Positions 8,536 through 16,969 of a stretch of DNA of 64,000 bases are shown here, one piece after another. Every line of letters begins with the position of its first letter. Position 1 is the stretch's first letter. A program made the position numbers and the translations under genes. This stretch comes from Candidatus Zixiibacteriota bacterium. GTDB lineage: Bacteria; Zixibacteria; MSB-5A5; GN15; FEB-12. The DNA is taken from positions 1,086,746 to 1,150,745 of the forward strand of contig JAGNLV010000001.1 in NCBI GenBank assembly GCA_017999435.1, read 5' to 3'. Under the pieces are notes generated by a model. The model searched no databases. It was not told the origin of the DNA and saw only the letters and a list, made by a program, of their open reading frames with translations.

Positions 8536-9657
8536 CTACTCCAGCAGGTATCCGAGGATGGTCATGACAATCATGAAAGCCGCCACCGCCGCACCGAAGG
8601 CGAGCGCTTTGGGCGACCGCCCGCCGCGCGCGGAGGGACGGTCGAGGAACGGGATCAGCGCCCAGATCACGCCGCCCGCCGTGAACACGAGAATGCCGAA
8701 CAGCTCCCCCTCGATAAACCCGATGTGCGCCGGGAGAAACTTCAGCGCCTGGAACGCGAACATGAAATACCACTCCGGCTTGATCGCTGCCGGCGCCGGG
8801 GCCAGCGGGTCCGCCTTCTCCCCCAGCGGCCAGTGGACGACCCCGATTCCATCCGGGAAGAGCACTGCCAGCACCGCCAGGATATTGAGCACGATCAGCC
8901 AGACCAGCAGATCCTTGAGCAGGAAATGGGGGAAGAACTTTTCGTACCGGCGCGCCTCGGCCGGAAGCGCCTGCCACGCGAGCGGCTCGCTCATGCCCTG
9001 GCGCTGGATGAAGATGAGGTGCGCCGCGAGCACCACGGTCGTGATCCCCGGGAGAATCGCGACGTGGAGGCCGAAGAACCGCCCGATGGTCGCCCCCGTT
9101 ACCTCCTCGCCCCCGCGCATGATCGTCAGCAGCGGGCCGCCGATCAACGGCACCGCCCCCGCCATCCCCGTCCCCACCCGGGTCGCAAAATAGGCCAGCT
9201 CGTTCCAGGGCAGCAGATACCCCGAGAACCCGAATGCCAAGGCCAGGCCGAGCAGCGCGATCCCCGACAGCCAGGTCAGCTCCCGCGGCTTGCGGTAGGA
9301 AGCCGAGAAGAACACGCTGAACATGTGAATGAAGACCGCGAGGATCATCAGGTTCGCCGACCACGAGTGGATCGACCGCATCAGCCAGCCGAACGGCACC
9401 TCCGCCACGATGTACTGCACCGACTCGTAGGCCGAGTCTGCGCCCGGCCGGTAGTACATGAGCAGCAGGAGGCCGGTGACGACCTGCACCGAAAACAGGA
9501 AGAGCGAGATCCCGCCGAAGTAGTACCAGAACGAGGCCCGGTGCTGCGGCACCTGCTTGTGGCCCATGTAGGCGACGAGGTTCTCGATCTCGTACCGCTC
9601 GTCGAGCCAGCGGTACACCCGCCCCCCCCGCGCCTTCGGCCCGGACCCGCCCCCCAT
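8536..9657 (-). CDS. Cytochrome b of a bc-type quinol oxidoreductase (fused, b6f-like spacing)
   Basis: Dihaem membrane subunit oxidising quinol, 373 residues from the ATG at 9657, which overlaps the Rieske stop (TGATG). Haem ligand pairs are H97/H111 (13 residues between) and H198/H213 (14 between). The 14-residue gap in helix D is the b6f pattern rather than the mitochondrial bc1 pattern. The subunit IV part is fused and has the PEWY quinol-site motif in AIKPEWYFMFAFQALK. The cysteine that binds the extra haem in true b6 is replaced (YYFGGI). About eight helices. It forms an operon with the Rieske and nonahaem genes. Confidence 0.92.
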   Translation of the reverse strand: MGGGSGPKARGGRVYRWLDERYEIENLVAYMGHKQVPQHRASFWYYFGGISLFLFSVQVVTGLLLLMYYRPGADSAYESVQYIVAEVPFGWLMRSIHSWSANLMILAVFIHMFSVFFSASYRKPRELTWLSGIALLGLALAFGFSGYLLPWNELAYFATRVGTGMAGAVPLIGGPLLTIMRGGEEVTGATIGRFFGLHVAILPGITTVVLAAHLIFIQRQGMSEPLAWQALPAEARRYEKFFPHFLLKDLLVWLIVLNILAVLAVLFPDGIGVVHWPLGEKADPLAPAPAAIKPEWYFMFAFQALKFLPAHIGFIEGELFGILVFTAGGVIWALIPFLDRPSARGGRSPKALAFGAAVAAFMIVMTILGYLLE

Positions 9658-10109
9658 CACGCCTCCTCCTTGCTCACGATGATCTCGCCGTCGATGATGT
9701 TCACCCGGTAGGGCGCCAGCGGCCGCGGCGGCGGGCCCGAGATGTTTCGGCCGTCGTAGCTGTACTTCCCGTTGTGGCAGGCGCACCACAGGATCCCCTC
9801 GTCCGGCCGGTTCTGCACCGTGCAGTCCAGGTGCGTGCAGGTCGCCGCGCACGCCCGCACTTCTCCCTTGTCGGTCACGAAGACGATCCCCAGGTCCCGC
9901 CCGAACTTGAAATACTTCTGCTTCTGCTCCGCCGCCTCCAGATCCGCCTGCGTGAACTCCAGCTTTTTCAGCGCGACATCCGTCTCCGCCACCGCCGGCG
10001 GCGTGATGTACTTGATGATGGGATAGATGATCGCCCCGAGCGTGGCGAGGGCGCTGCCCCCGAGGATCAGATTCAGAAAACCGCGACGGTCCGTGTTTTT
10101 CTCAGCCAC
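9657..10109 (-). CDS. Rieske 2Fe-2S protein of the bc-type complex
   Basis: Electron-transfer subunit, 150 residues from the GTG at 10109, chosen because GAGGTG lies just upstream and the N-terminus then has a twin-arginine-like DRRGFLN before a hydrophobic anchor (residues 13-33). Cluster ligands: C91 and H93 in CTHLDC, C109 and H112 in CACHNG, with the disulphide cysteines C96 and C111. A short PPPRPLAPY proline loop follows. First gene of the three-gene operon; its TGA overlaps the cytochrome b ATG. Confidence 0.93.
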   Translation of the reverse strand: MAEKNTDRRGFLNLILGGSALATLGAIIYPIIKYITPPAVAETDVALKKLEFTQADLEAAEQKQKYFKFGRDLGIVFVTDKGEVRACAATCTHLDCTVQNRPDEGILWCACHNGKYSYDGRNISGPPPRPLAPYRVNIIDGEIIVSKEEA

Positions 10110-10301
10110 GCTGCACCTCACCCGACTGTCGGCCCACCCGTAACTCCTCCATCTCTGCGCGCCGCCCATGAACCCCGGACATTCACCGAACGCCGGCGGC
10201 CGCGGCCGCGCCCGTCTCAGCGGAGACGAAAACGAAAGAGGGGCGAAATGTCAACAATAAATATCGAAACGGTCCCTGATCGGCGCCGCGGCGGCGCCCC
10301 C

Positions 10302-10685
10302 TCACACCACCGCGATCGCGTCGATCTCCACCTTCACATCCTTCGGCAGCCGCGCCACCTGGACCGTGGCCCGGGCCGGCGGGTTGGCCTCGAAATACGA
10401 TCCGTAGACCTCGTTGACGGCCGCGAAATCGTTCATGTCGGTCAGGTAGATGGTCGTCTTCACCACCGTGGAGAAATCCACGCCCGCGTCGGCCAGCAGG
10501 CCGAGAAGGTTCTCCATCACCTGCTTGCACTGCTCGGCCGCGGTCTTGCCGACCACCGTCCCCGTCTCGGGATCGAGCGGAATCTGCCCTGAGCAGAATA
10601 TCATCGTGCCGGCTGCCACCTTGATCGCCGGCGAGTACGGCCCGATCGCTTTCGGCGCCCGGCTGCTCTTGATCGCTTTGCGCAT
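10302..10685 (-). CDS. ridA: RidA family enamine/imine deaminase
   Basis: Small trimeric deaminase that removes reactive 2-aminoacrylate-type intermediates. At 127 residues it has the usual length. Family signatures: KAIGPYSPAIK, FCSGQIPLDPETG and the C-terminal PPARATVQVARLPKDVKVEI, which includes the substrate-binding arginine. A strong ribosome binding site (GGAGGAG) precedes the ATG. It stands alone; 190 bases separate it from the Rieske operon on the same strand. That gap contains a GC-rich stem (GGCGCCGC/GCGGCGCC) just after the stop but no T-run. Confidence 0.95.
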   Translation of the reverse strand: MRKAIKSSRAPKAIGPYSPAIKVAAGTMIFCSGQIPLDPETGTVVGKTAAEQCKQVMENLLGLLADAGVDFSTVVKTTIYLTDMNDFAAVNEVYGSYFEANPPARATVQVARLPKDVKVEIDAIAVV

Positions 10686-10802
10686 ATCTCCTCCGTAAGA
10701 GTCTTCGCACCCTATACCGTCGTTTTCGCCGCCCGAATATACCGCGGTCGCGGGCCCGGCCCAAGCGGTTATTCGGCGAGGGGTGGTGGAGTGGATTCGG
10801 CC

Positions 10803-10831
10803 TTGCCGATTCCGGCGCGCGTGCCTATATT
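10803..10831 (+). promoter_or_regulatory. Sigma70-like promoter for the secreted dockerin protein
   Basis: TTGCCG at 10803-10808, 17-base spacer, TATATT at 10826-10831. It would start transcription near 10838, leaving a leader of about 110 bases before the ATG at 10950. Read by eye; no experimental support. Confidence 0.5.
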
Positions 10832-10949
10832 ACAGGCGTCCACTTGAAAACCATTGCGAGGGCGGGTCGTTGCCGCGAGCGGCAGTCCCCGGAGTCCAGT
10901 TGCCGGGGGAACGCTGCAGGGCGCGCGCCCCTGCCCTCAGGAGAGAGTA

Positions 10950-12884
10950 ATGAAGCGCCTGGCCACCCTGCTGGTTCTTTGCCTGGCTGCGGCTATGGTC
11001 GCCGCCCCGGCGGCTGCCGCGGCCCTCGACCGGGCATACGCCCGCCACGCCGACACCTGGCTTGACTTCCCCGCTTTCTATGCCGGCTGGGACTCCGACG
11101 ACAGCGCCCGCTGCCTGGGCGCCTCGCACGCGCTCCACCCGGCGGTGGTCTTCTCGCCCCGCGGCTTCCTCGGCTACCGCTTCTGGATGGCCTACACGCC
11201 CATCTGCATCTCCGAGTCGGACGAGAACCCGCACCTTGCCGTATCGAATGACGGCCGGGAGTGGGCGGAATTCACCGCCGCCTCCGGCTGTCTGGCCAAC
11301 CCCGTGTTCGACCGATCCCTCTTCCGCGCTATCCACCTCTCCGACGCCGACCTGCTGCTCGAGGGTGATTCCATCCTGTACCTCCTCTTTCGCGCCACCT
11401 GGGAAATCGCCGGCGTCGACAGCAACGCCCTGTACGCAAGCGCGACGGTCGACGGTCTGGTGTGGACGCCGCCGGTCAAGATCCTCTCCGACGGCCTCCT
11501 CGGACAGCCCCGGCAGTCGGCCTTCGTCTCCCCCGCGCTCGCCTCCGAGGGGGACTCGGTTTTCATCCTCTGGGTGGTGGAGCCCCGCGCCGATGGAGTC
11601 TCTTCTCTGGACACCTCGCGCATGGTTGAGTACCGCGCCCCCCACCCGTTCGGTCCCTGGGCGCTCGTCGACACGTGCGCGGTCGCTCTGCCCTCCGACT
11701 CGCTGAAAATCTGGCACCTGGAGGTTCTCGCGGACACCCTTTTCGGCCGCACCGCCCTGCTCAACCTCTCGCCCAACAGCGGCCTCAACGGCGGCGACTC
11801 CGCCGATCTATATATGGCGGCCTACGATGAGGCGGCCGCCCTGTGGACCGTCGCCGCCGAACCCGTGCTTACCTGGCGGAGCGACACCTCGGCCTGGTAC
11901 GGTCGCCGCATCTACCGGGCGAGCGGGGTCTGGATGACCACTCCCGCCGACACCATCCTCTGGCTCTACTACAGCGCCTACGCCCGCCGCGCCAACGCCG
12001 GCGGGGCCGGGACCGGGTGGCAGACCGGCCTGACCTGGGCCGCCTTTGACTCCGCGCTCGGCCCCTTCTGCCTGGCCCCGTCGCTGCGCCACGAACCGAA
12101 CCTGGAGCACGTCGTCGGCCTCTCCCCCACGTTCCAATGGCTCTCCGCCGATCCCGCCCTGCACCGCCCGCAGGACGAGGTCAGCCTCGAGTTGATCGAT
12201 TGCACCGGCGGTGACAGCGTTGCCGTCTGGTCGGTCTGCGTGTCCGGCGGCGGGGGCGCCTTTTGCCCCGATTCTTTCGAACTCTCACCGGGCCACACCT
12301 GCGTCCTCCGCCTGCGGAGCCGCCACGGCGCCGCCTGGTCCCCATGGACCGCCCTTGAGTTCCGCACCAATGCCGCCCCCTCCCCGCCGGCGTGTCTCTA
12401 TCCTCCCGATCAACCCGCGCTCCCTCTCTACGACCTGACCCCCGCTTTCTTCTGGTCGGAGGCGATCGATCCCGATCCCGGCGATCCTGTGCGCTACCGT
12501 TTCGCCCTCTGCATCGCCGACACCTGCGCCGACTCGACCGACATAGTGACCGACGGCATTTCGCTGACGCTCGCCGACTCCCTTTCGGTCGCCACGGCGT
12601 ACCGCTGGACGGTCGCCTCCTGCGACACCTTCGGCGCCTGCTGCCCGGCGGGTCCGCCCGCGCAGTTCCGGACCTTTCTCCCCGGCGACATGACCGCCGA
12701 TTTCAGGCTCGGCATCGCCGATCTCACCGGCCTGGTCGACATCCTCTTCCGGGGCGGCAGCCTGTCGGTTCCGATGATCGGGGCGGAGATGGATGGCCGC
12801 TGCGGGCTGACCGTGGCCGACCTGACCGTCCTCATGGCCCACCTCTTCCGAGGCGGTGCTCCCCCTCCCCCCGGCTGCCGCTGA
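10950..12884 (+). CDS. Secreted protein with propeller-like N-terminus and C-terminal dockerin repeats
   Basis: 644 residues from the ATG at 10950 (GGAGAGAG just upstream); the open frame runs further up but the signal peptide starts here (MKRLATLLVLCLAAAMVAAP). Residues about 30-400 contain sialidase/GH43-like strands such as YRFWMAYTP, NPHLAVSNDGREWAEF and WYGRRIYRASGVW, suggesting a beta-propeller, but no catalytic residues could be assigned. Then come one or two fibronectin-like segments, the second with PAFFWSEAIDPDPGDPVRYR. The last 65 residues are a dockerin pair: GDMTADFRLGIADLTGLVDI and CGLTVADLTVLMAHLFRGG. Probably exported and surface-associated; substrate unknown. Confidence 0.8.
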   Translation: MKRLATLLVLCLAAAMVAAPAAAAALDRAYARHADTWLDFPAFYAGWDSDDSARCLGASHALHPAVVFSPRGFLGYRFWMAYTPICISESDENPHLAVSNDGREWAEFTAASGCLANPVFDRSLFRAIHLSDADLLLEGDSILYLLFRATWEIAGVDSNALYASATVDGLVWTPPVKILSDGLLGQPRQSAFVSPALASEGDSVFILWVVEPRADGVSSLDTSRMVEYRAPHPFGPWALVDTCAVALPSDSLKIWHLEVLADTLFGRTALLNLSPNSGLNGGDSADLYMAAYDEAAALWTVAAEPVLTWRSDTSAWYGRRIYRASGVWMTTPADTILWLYYSAYARRANAGGAGTGWQTGLTWAAFDSALGPFCLAPSLRHEPNLEHVVGLSPTFQWLSADPALHRPQDEVSLELIDCTGGDSVAVWSVCVSGGGGAFCPDSFELSPGHTCVLRLRSRHGAAWSPWTALEFRTNAAPSPPACLYPPDQPALPLYDLTPAFFWSEAIDPDPGDPVRYRFALCIADTCADSTDIVTDGISLTLADSLSVATAYRWTVASCDTFGACCPAGPPAQFRTFLPGDMTADFRLGIADLTGLVDILFRGGSLSVPMIGAEMDGRCGLTVADLTVLMAHLFRGGAPPPPGCR

Positions 12885-13003
12885 CCCGCCGGCAGTCGGC
12901 GGTCTCGGTTCGGCAGCCGAAAACCCGTTGCCCCGCGGACGGCGGCCCGCTATCATTCCCCTGGAATCAGATTGACCGCCGACCCCTAACGGCAGGAGGG
13001 ATT

Positions 13004-13288
13004 ATGCCCACCTTTATCATGGCCATGAGTATTGTGCCCTCGGCCAAGAAGACCCACCCGGAGCTCTCGCATGATATCAATCGCTCCCTCGAAGTCTTCC
13101 ACGCCAACAAAGTGAAAGTGCACAGCCTCTACGCGACCCTCGGCCGCTACGACTACATCGCCGTTTTCGACTGCGATGACCAGACGTGCGCCTTCCGCGT
13201 CGCCACCGGCATCAACGATCTCGGCGTTCTCGATACCGAGACCTGGCCGGTCATCCCGTACGAGGAGTTCACGCAGTTGCTGCAGTAG
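13004..13288 (+). CDS. GYD-domain small protein
   Basis: 94-residue cytoplasmic protein with the fold of the GYD / dimeric ferredoxin-like family. It carries LGRYDYIAVFDCDD, the GxYD signature, and ends with a strand that includes TETWPVIPYEEF. GGCAGGAGGG lies just before the ATG. It probably forms dimers; substrate and role of this family are not established. A 10-bp hairpin begins at the stop codon. The last 136 bases are antisense-overlapped by the neighbouring minus-strand dockerin gene. Confidence 0.8.
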   Translation: MPTFIMAMSIVPSAKKTHPELSHDINRSLEVFHANKVKVHSLYATLGRYDYIAVFDCDDQTCAFRVATGINDLGVLDTETWPVIPYEEFTQLLQ

Positions 13289-14268
13289 ACGCCGCCGGGG
13301 GCGGCGTCTCCGGGACACGCGGCCGGCGCGGGCCCGCCGCGGAAGACGTACGCGATGAGGAACGTGATGTCGGCAACCGCCAACTTCCCGTCTGCTGTTA
13401 CATCCGCCTCCTCAAAGCAGTCAGGCTGAGGCCCGCCGCGGAAAACATGGTTGATCAGAAACGTGATATCCGCCACCGTTACCGCTCCCGCCGCATCGAA
13501 GTTGACATTCCCCCTGGTTCCATTGCAGCATTTGGTCCAGGAAGCCAAATACCCCGACACCTTGCCGCCCGCCGTGGTGAATGGTCCCCCCGCGATGAGG
13601 TTGCCGTCGTACACGGTCAGGGCACGGATCGTGCCATCTGTTCCAGATCCCAGCGGCCTCCAGGTGGAGCCGTTCCAAGAAGCGATGTTGGAGGCGATCA
13701 CATCGCCTGCGACCCGAAAGGACCCTCCGACAACGAGATTGCCGTCGTAGACGATAGCCACGTACACGGGGCCGGCGACGCCGGGAACGGATGGGGAGAT
13801 GCTGTCGTCCCAATAAACGTCGTCAGGATCATCCTGTGGTGATCCCTGCAGCTTGGCTGTAAGAACCGGCTCACCGGTCACGGGGTCACGATCGATGTCA
13901 AAACCGTCCAGATCAAGACTTCCCTCATAACCGGAGCGACGCACCTCCTCCAGATCGAAGCGGCCATCGGGTGTCAGGAAGCGCCCGACGCTCTCCCCTT
14001 TATTCGGAACCTCAGGAGGCGTAATCCCGTCGTCAAGCTTCGGCAGTTCGAGCGGCAATTTCCCGGCCGGCGCAGTCTCTACCGGTTCACCGGCCAGGGC
14101 ATTTAACCGAACGGCATTCGAAGGCTGGCCTTGACATGCGATTGAAACAACGGGTATCGACGGCAGCAACTGCGAAGTCGATGCCGGCTGCCGCACATCA
14201 CCCTCCGCAGACAACGTCGCGCTGCTCAGAAGCGCAGCGGCAACACACACCATAATGATAGCTCGCAT
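13153..14268 (-). CDS. Secreted dockerin protein with a two-blade propeller remnant and run-on C-terminus
   Basis: 371 residues from the ATG at 14268 (AGGGAGAG upstream), with signal peptide MRAIIMVCVAAALLSSATLSA. The middle has two beta-propeller-like repeats of about 48 residues (VYVAIVYDGNLVVGGSF and IRALTVYDGNLIAGGPF, each with a W-rich partner such as SWNGSTWRPLGSG). It lacks the five to seven blades a closed propeller needs. Next is a dockerin pair with GNVNFD and VADITFLI..FRGG twice. After FRGGPAPAACP, where sister proteins stop, the frame continues 46 more residues through a hairpin and antisense to the GYD gene. Stop-codon loss is likely. The upstream in-frame extension to 14568 looks non-coding. 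Confidence 0.7.
   Translation of the reverse strand: MRAIIMVCVAAALLSSATLSAEGDVRQPASTSQLLPSIPVVSIACQGQPSNAVRLNALAGEPVETAPAGKLPLELPKLDDGITPPEVPNKGESVGRFLTPDGRFDLEEVRRSGYEGSLDLDGFDIDRDPVTGEPVLTAKLQGSPQDDPDDVYWDDSISPSVPGVAGPVYVAIVYDGNLVVGGSFRVAGDVIASNIASWNGSTWRPLGSGTDGTIRALTVYDGNLIAGGPFTTAGGKVSGYLASWTKCCNGTRGNVNFDAAGAVTVADITFLINHVFRGGPQPDCFEEADVTADGKLAVADITFLIAYVFRGGPAPAACPGDAAPGGVYCSNCVNSSYGMTGQVSVSRTPRSLMPVATRKAHVWSSQSKTAM
13287..13309. terminator. Hairpin between convergent genes
   Basis: Perfect 10-bp stem AGACGCCGCC / GGCGGCGTCT with a GGG loop. Its first arm overlaps the stop of the GYD gene. No T-run follows on either strand, so it may pause rather than terminate. It lies where the opposing dockerin gene would normally have ended. 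Confidence 0.5.
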
Positions 14269-14863
14269 GATACTCTCCCTAAGACTAATGGCGCCAATTA
14301 CGCCGCCAATCCTCAGGCAACGAATTTGGGCCTGCTGCGTAGGCATAATATGCACCCGACTCCCCAATCGGACAGGAACATTCGGCCGGCGCGGCCGGGC
14401 GTCGGAACCGAAGGGATAGCCCTCCGGCCATGGGGCCTGATTTTCTGCGCAAGGCAGCGGCTCGTGATAGACTATCGCAGTATCTTCGAATCGACTCCGC
14501 GCCCCGGTTTCAGCGCTGACACCGTCCGCAATCAACCGCATTAGGAGAATTGACAGGTTGCGGACCAAGCGTACGATGGAGCCCCCGGCCGGGCCGGTTC
14601 AACACGCTGTTTGGGCAGAGCTTCTGGGCGCGGGGCACAGCCCTCATTCGGACAGGTGACCGGGAGGGGCACGGGTTCGACCGTAACTGGCTAGCGAGCA
14701 CTTTCGAGGACCGAAGGCGGGGCAGGGCGACCGGCCGGCTGAGTTGACCGTAAGATTCGGTTTTCCGGGTTGGGGAATTCGGGCCCCGATGGCCCCCTAG
14801 CGGCACGCCCGGCCCCCGGTCCGAGAGCCGTCCCGGCGGACCTTCCCCTCGGCAAGGAAGGCG
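14269..14863. other. Intergenic region with no recognisable gene
   Basis: About 600 bases between the dockerin gene start and the HD-GYP gene end. The only open frames are short, lack ribosome binding sites and have no recognisable content. The promoter of the dockerin gene must be here, but no convincing -35/-10 pair was seen; a TATTAT on the minus strand near 14345 is the best -10 candidate. Confidence 0.5.
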
Positions 14864-15844
14864 CTAGTCCGCCAGACCCGTCGGCCCCATCAGTTCCACG
14901 AACGCCTTCAGGAAATCGTCGCGGTACGCGGTCTGGAGAGAGAACATGATTTTCAGCGCCGGAAAAGTGTCCATTGCTTTCTGGTACACGCGCTCGGTCG
15001 TCATGGCGTCGAACGAGTCCGCAATGGCGACAATCTGCGAGTAGACGTGCATTTCATCGAGCCGCAGTCCGTTGGGATACCCCCGCCGGTCCCCGCGCTC
15101 GTGGTGCTGGAGCACCGGGTAGTAGCAGGCGGCGGCGATCTGGTCGGTCTCTTCGAGAATCTCCGCCCCCCACTGCGGATGGCGCTTCATGATCTCGAAC
15201 TCGGTCGGGTTGAGGGGGGCCCGCTTGTTGAGAATCCGCTCCGACACCCGCGATTTCCCCACGTCGTGCAGCAGCGCCCCGACGCCGAGCTCGTTGAGAA
15301 ACGTCTCATCTCCGTACCCCAGCTGCTGCGCCAGGGCCAGCGAGAACGTGCAGACATTGACCGAATGGGTGTAGGTGTAGTAGTCGAAGGAGGTGATCTT
15401 GAGCAGGGTGTGAAAGGCCTCTTTCCCCTGCAGGATGAACTCGACGGTGTTTGTCACCAGGTCCTTTGTCCGCTGGATGTTCTCGCCGTAGGTGGGGTTC
15501 GCCAGCACTTCTTTGACGAGGTTGGTCGAGGTGTCGTAGAGGATGTTCGCTTTCTTCTCCTCCCGGATCCCGGGATCGGTCATGATCTTGGGGAGGTTGC
15601 GCTCGATGTAGCGCTGGTAGCGGGACCGGTTGTCGTCGGTGATGAAGAGCCGGTCGACCCGGTTGTCCAGGAGGGTGCGGCGGGTGCGGTCGGTGAAGGG
15701 GAGGTCGGCCGACCGGTACAGCACCATGTTGCCGTTGACTGTCAGGTACAGGTCAAAGTCGAGGACGGAGTCGACCCGCAGCGAGTCCAGGAGGATCGGC
15801 AGGTACTGCGGCGTGACGGTAATTTTGGCGGTGCCGGAAGCCAT
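14864..15844 (-). CDS. HD-GYP domain protein, probable cyclic-di-GMP phosphodiesterase
   Basis: 326 residues. Residues 1-130 form an unknown N-terminal domain that begins with beta strands (ITVTPQYLPILLDSLRVDSV). Residues 140-320 are an HD-GYP domain: H160, the HD pair H193-D194 in LLHDVGKSRV, H222, HHE at 247-249, GYP at 255-257 and D276 in IADSFDAMTTERVY. The DG of the usual HHExxDGxGYP box reads DR. Metal ligands look complete, so hydrolysis of cyclic dinucleotides is plausible. AAGGAGAA precedes the ATG. It stands alone behind a terminator. Confidence 0.88.
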   Translation of the reverse strand: MASGTAKITVTPQYLPILLDSLRVDSVLDFDLYLTVNGNMVLYRSADLPFTDRTRRTLLDNRVDRLFITDDNRSRYQRYIERNLPKIMTDPGIREEKKANILYDTSTNLVKEVLANPTYGENIQRTKDLVTNTVEFILQGKEAFHTLLKITSFDYYTYTHSVNVCTFSLALAQQLGYGDETFLNELGVGALLHDVGKSRVSERILNKRAPLNPTEFEIMKRHPQWGAEILEETDQIAAACYYPVLQHHERGDRRGYPNGLRLDEMHVYSQIVAIADSFDAMTTERVYQKAMDTFPALKIMFSLQTAYRDDFLKAFVELMGPTGLAD

Positions 15845-15934
15845 AATCGGAGAGTTCTCCTTGTCGCCCGGGCGCGGCTGCCCGATTTCGGGCGGCCGCG
15901 CGTTCGGTTAGTTTATCGGCACCCGGCCGGAGAG

Positions 15935-15970
15935 GATTTAAAAAAACCCTCCGGCCGGGCGGCCGGAGGG
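15935..15970 (-). terminator. Rho-independent terminator
   Basis: On the minus strand, CCCTCCGGCC / GGCCGGAGGG with a 4-base loop is followed by TTTTTT. It lies 40 bases after the stop of the 206-residue protein gene and ends that transcript before the HD-GYP gene. Confidence 0.9.
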
Positions 15971-16009
15971 CACCGTAGGAGGGATGCATGAGAAAACATG
16001 GTTCGCGGG

Positions 16010-16630
16010 TCACGAACCATAATTCTTGATTGTCCCGAGCACCGAATTCAGCGAGGTCGTGATGTCGCTCAGGATCTGGCTGTACCGCTTGAGCAGCTCC
16101 GAATACTGCCACCGCATCTGGAAGGCCTTCTCGGGGAAATCGAACAGCTCGAGCAGAGCCGCCTTGTGAATCTCGTCGAGATAGCGGATCGTGTAGTAGG
16201 GATAGTCCGGGATATTCGGATCCTCCACCTCGCCCCGGCTGAGCCGCTCCCGGTAGACCTCGAGCTTCTCCAGCACCACGGTCCCGAAGCACCAGGGGCT
16301 CATGACGACGCCGAAGTTGCCGCCGTCCGTATAGAACCGGATGATTGTCTGCATCAGGAGGTCGACAATCACGCCGCGCGCCCGGTAGTAGGCGATCAGC
16401 TCGCTCTGCTCCGGCGCCGTCGTGAACAGTCGCTCATCCAGCCGCGACCGCTCCGCCCTGGCCTTGGCGTATGTCCGTTCGAGGAACCGATAGAAATCCT
16501 CGAAATACACCTTGGTGTTCTCCGACAGCGACATCAGGAAATATCCCCGGCTGTCTTTGCGGACCCGGGGTTCCTGAATGGCGGCCAGGCGCTCCTGCGA
16601 GAATCCTCGGCGATATCGGTTGTCCAACAT
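16010..16630 (-). CDS. Conserved-looking protein of unknown function, 206 residues
   Basis: I do not recognise this protein. It is soluble and mostly helical, with no signal peptide or membrane segment. Notable stretches are VRKDSRGYFLMSLSENTKVYF near the N-terminus (Arg/Lys-rich start), an aromatic and glycine-rich middle (RFYTDGGNFGVVMSPWCFG), and PDYPYYTIRYLDEI. The end (LSDITTSLNSVLGTIKNYGS) is a weakly amphipathic helix. A good ribosome binding site (AAGGAG) and a clear terminator 40 bases after the stop show it is a real monocistronic gene. It lies upstream of the HD-GYP gene on the same strand. Confidence 0.7.
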   Translation of the reverse strand: MLDNRYRRGFSQERLAAIQEPRVRKDSRGYFLMSLSENTKVYFEDFYRFLERTYAKARAERSRLDERLFTTAPEQSELIAYYRARGVIVDLLMQTIIRFYTDGGNFGVVMSPWCFGTVVLEKLEVYRERLSRGEVEDPNIPDYPYYTIRYLDEIHKAALLELFDFPEKAFQMRWQYSELLKRYSQILSDITTSLNSVLGTIKNYGS

Positions 16631-16969
16631 GCTGTCTCCTTCGGTAACCTCGTCTGGGAGTGGGTAGAGCGAAGTTTGTGCCGTCCCCGCGGCGAACCCT
16701 CAGGCCCCTGTCTCGGCATGTTATTTCGTTGTCAATCAGCAGATTAGTCGGCAATTGGCGCGGTGGCGGTGTCACCGGGGTGGTTGTGCAGTTGCTTACA
16801 TCTGCTTGCACCCATGACGATTACGGTCATTCGTATGAAAATCGCTGCATAGTCATCCCCACCCGGATCCTGGTCACGGACGCGGGCGGGGATAAAAGTC
16901 CGGTCCCCCCTCGCCGATATCTAGGCTGAAGGTGCACATCTGCGATTCTCTTAGTTCTCTGGAGGCAGC
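16631..16969. other. Divergent intergenic region
   Basis: About 340 bases between the divergent 206-residue protein gene and the small basic protein gene. The minus strand has TTGACA at 16735-16730 but no matching -10. The plus strand has GATAAAAGT near 16890 as a weak -10. No supported gene. Confidence 0.4.

Noticed and set aside
14665-14690. GGTTCGACC resembling a tRNA T-loop
   Set aside because: Flanks do not pair as a T-stem and no cloverleaf is possible.
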